A stretch of 7,690 nt of DNA from Gammaproteobacteria bacterium (GTDB lineage Bacteria; Pseudomonadota; Gammaproteobacteria; Natronospirales; REEB76), in the NCBI GenBank assembly GCA_028871235.1, contig JAGWNO010000097.1:1-7690 (forward strand). Direction: 5' to 3'. Below the pieces are notes generated by a model. The model was given only the letters and a program-made list of their open reading frames with translations, did not search any database and was not told where the DNA came from. This document shows positions 6,657-7,690 of this stretch, piece by piece. The number at the start of each line of letters is the position of its first letter. Positions within the stretch are counted from its first letter, which is position 1. A program made the position numbers and the translations under genes.

Positions 6657-7690
6657 TCAGGAACCGTAATCAAAATATTCCACATATGGCAGCAGCTGCT
6701 CCAATACCGGACTCAGATGCCGCTCGTAGTTCCGCCAGCGGGCGCGTGCAGATTGATAAACAGGCTGTACCACTTGGTGGTAGCTCGGTGTGTTGATACG
6801 GCGTTTGCGCGCGGTGTCCTGGAAACGCAACATGCCGCTCTCCCATTCCAATCCGAGGAACCCGCATAGCCGGCGTGCCTCGTTTTCAAGATCATCCACC
6901 AGCGTCTCGTAACGCAGGAGATGCACTGACCGCTGCAAACGCCGCATCGAATTGATACCGATATCCATGACGGCGGCATAGTAGCGGGCGGTGTCTGCGA
7001 GCGAGAGAAAATGCCGCATGGCTTCGTTAAGGCCAAAGGCCTGCATGAAGCAGGACAGCACCACGTCGCGGGGATCACGCACCGCGAAGATGAAGCGCGC
7101 GCCCGGAAAGAGCCGCGCAATGATCGGCATGAATATCGTGTTGAGCGGTAATTTGTCTACAAATACATGGCTGTTATTTCTGTCCGGCATGAATTTATCC
7201 ACTCGCTGCCAGTATTTCCGCCGGTAGTCCTCCAGTGCCGCCGTCCCCAATGTCGCCAATCGATCCAGACCGGTATCAGGTAGCAAAAAATCGTTTAATG
7301 CGTCATAGAGACTCTCTTTCTCCTCAAGAACCAGCAACCGCGGGTGAGAAGACAGGATTTGGTCAATTAGTGTGGTGCCTGAACGGGGAAACCCCACGAT
7401 GAAGACCGGCGATTGCACCTGCGCTGCTGCAGATACCGCAGGTTCGCCTATGAGCGTCTCCAGATGTTGGCGGATGCGTGAAACGGAGCCGACTGCGTAA
7501 AAGCCGACGCCGCCCTCGATTGAATTACCTGTCTTCAATGCCTCCTTGGCGGTGATGAATGCCGCAAATGCCGCGTCATATTCACCCAGCTTGTCATACG
7601 CCGCACCAAGGCGGGAGGCGGTGAGGGAGCGGTTGCGCGGCGAGAGCGGCCGCTGCAGTTGTGCCTCCAGCCTATTCACGGCCTCGCGGT
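6657..7690 (-). CDS. Sulfotransferase (TPR type), 5' end cut by window edge
   Basis: The stop is at 6657-6659 and the frame stays open to the right edge. A GTG at 7679 would give 340 residues, but the open frame continues upstream (REA before it), and the two other sulfotransferases here have long TPR regions before the same point. The GTG is therefore probably internal and the N-terminal TPRs are off the window. Numbered from that GTG, a TPR-like linker (AAYDKLGEYDAAFAAF) lies at 26-41. The catalytic domain shows VFIVGFPRSGTT (92-103), SSHP, VLEEK (E119/E120), VDKLPLN (K176), FAVRDPRDVVLSCF (R201), LRYETL (255-260) and a C-terminal SYHQV (299-303) before YFDYGS. All PAPS-binding and catalytic positions seen in the family are present, so the visible part looks intact. 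It closely resembles the 1515-3278 enzyme over the whole catalytic domain and is its paralogue. It is convergent with the receptor, 84 bp from it. Its acceptor is unknown. Confidence 0.92.
   Translation of the reverse strand, partial: REAVNRLEAQLQRPLSPRNRSLTASRLGAAYDKLGEYDAAFAAFITAKEALKTGNSIEGGVGFYAVGSVSRIRQHLETLIGEPAVSAAAQVQSPVFIVGFPRSGTTLIDQILSSHPRLLVLEEKESLYDALNDFLLPDTGLDRLATLGTAALEDYRRKYWQRVDKFMPDRNNSHVFVDKLPLNTIFMPIIARLFPGARFIFAVRDPRDVVLSCFMQAFGLNEAMRHFLSLADTARYYAAVMDIGINSMRRLQRSVHLLRYETLVDDLENEARRLCGFLGLEWESGMLRFQDTARKRRINTPSYHQVVQPVYQSARARWRNYERHLSPVLEQLLPYVEYFDYGS

Overview
The window is a GC-rich bacterial chromosome segment, most likely from a Gram-negative gammaproteobacterium. A large outer-membrane TonB-dependent receptor (TBDR) with a Sec signal peptide and a barrel-type C-terminus requires an outer membrane. 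The plug wording (VTGTKIKR, LVLVNGKR) resembles the large TBDR families of Xanthomonadales, Nevskiales or Steroidobacter-type bacteria. This taxonomic placement is an impression from family resemblance, not a measured result.

Layout, left to right. (1) Positions 1-1525, minus strand: a TPR-sulfotransferase whose C-terminus runs off the left edge. (2) Positions 1515-3278, minus strand: a complete 587-residue TPR-sulfotransferase lying upstream of the first gene in the same transcription direction. The two reading frames overlap by 11 bp, so they form an operon. (3) Positions 3279-3566: a 288-bp divergent intergenic region with an AT-rich probable promoter zone, a strong hairpin in the presumed receptor leader and a good ribosome binding site. 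(4) Positions 3567-6572, plus strand: a 1001-residue TBDR, followed by a clear intrinsic terminator at 6600-6631. (5) Positions 6657-7690, minus strand: a third sulfotransferase, convergent with the receptor, whose N-terminus runs off the right edge.

All three sulfotransferases carry a P-loop-like PAPS-binding motif (SRSGTT or PRSGTT), a DK-P-N motif, an R-D/H-P-x-D motif and, where complete, a C-terminal SY-x-Q-V motif. This arrangement resembles tyrosylprotein sulfotransferases. Enzymes 2 and 3 are close paralogues; enzyme 1 is a divergent subtype. Three such enzymes around one receptor suggests a sulfation-plus-uptake or sulfated-surface locus. In one version the enzymes modify a peptide, glycan or protein that the receptor recognises; in another they modify the receptor itself. 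The substrate cannot be read from the sequence, and no biosynthetic, precursor-peptide or hydrolase gene is present in the window.

No tRNA, rRNA, CRISPR array, insertion sequence or integrase was seen. No gene-free stretch exceeds 300 bases.
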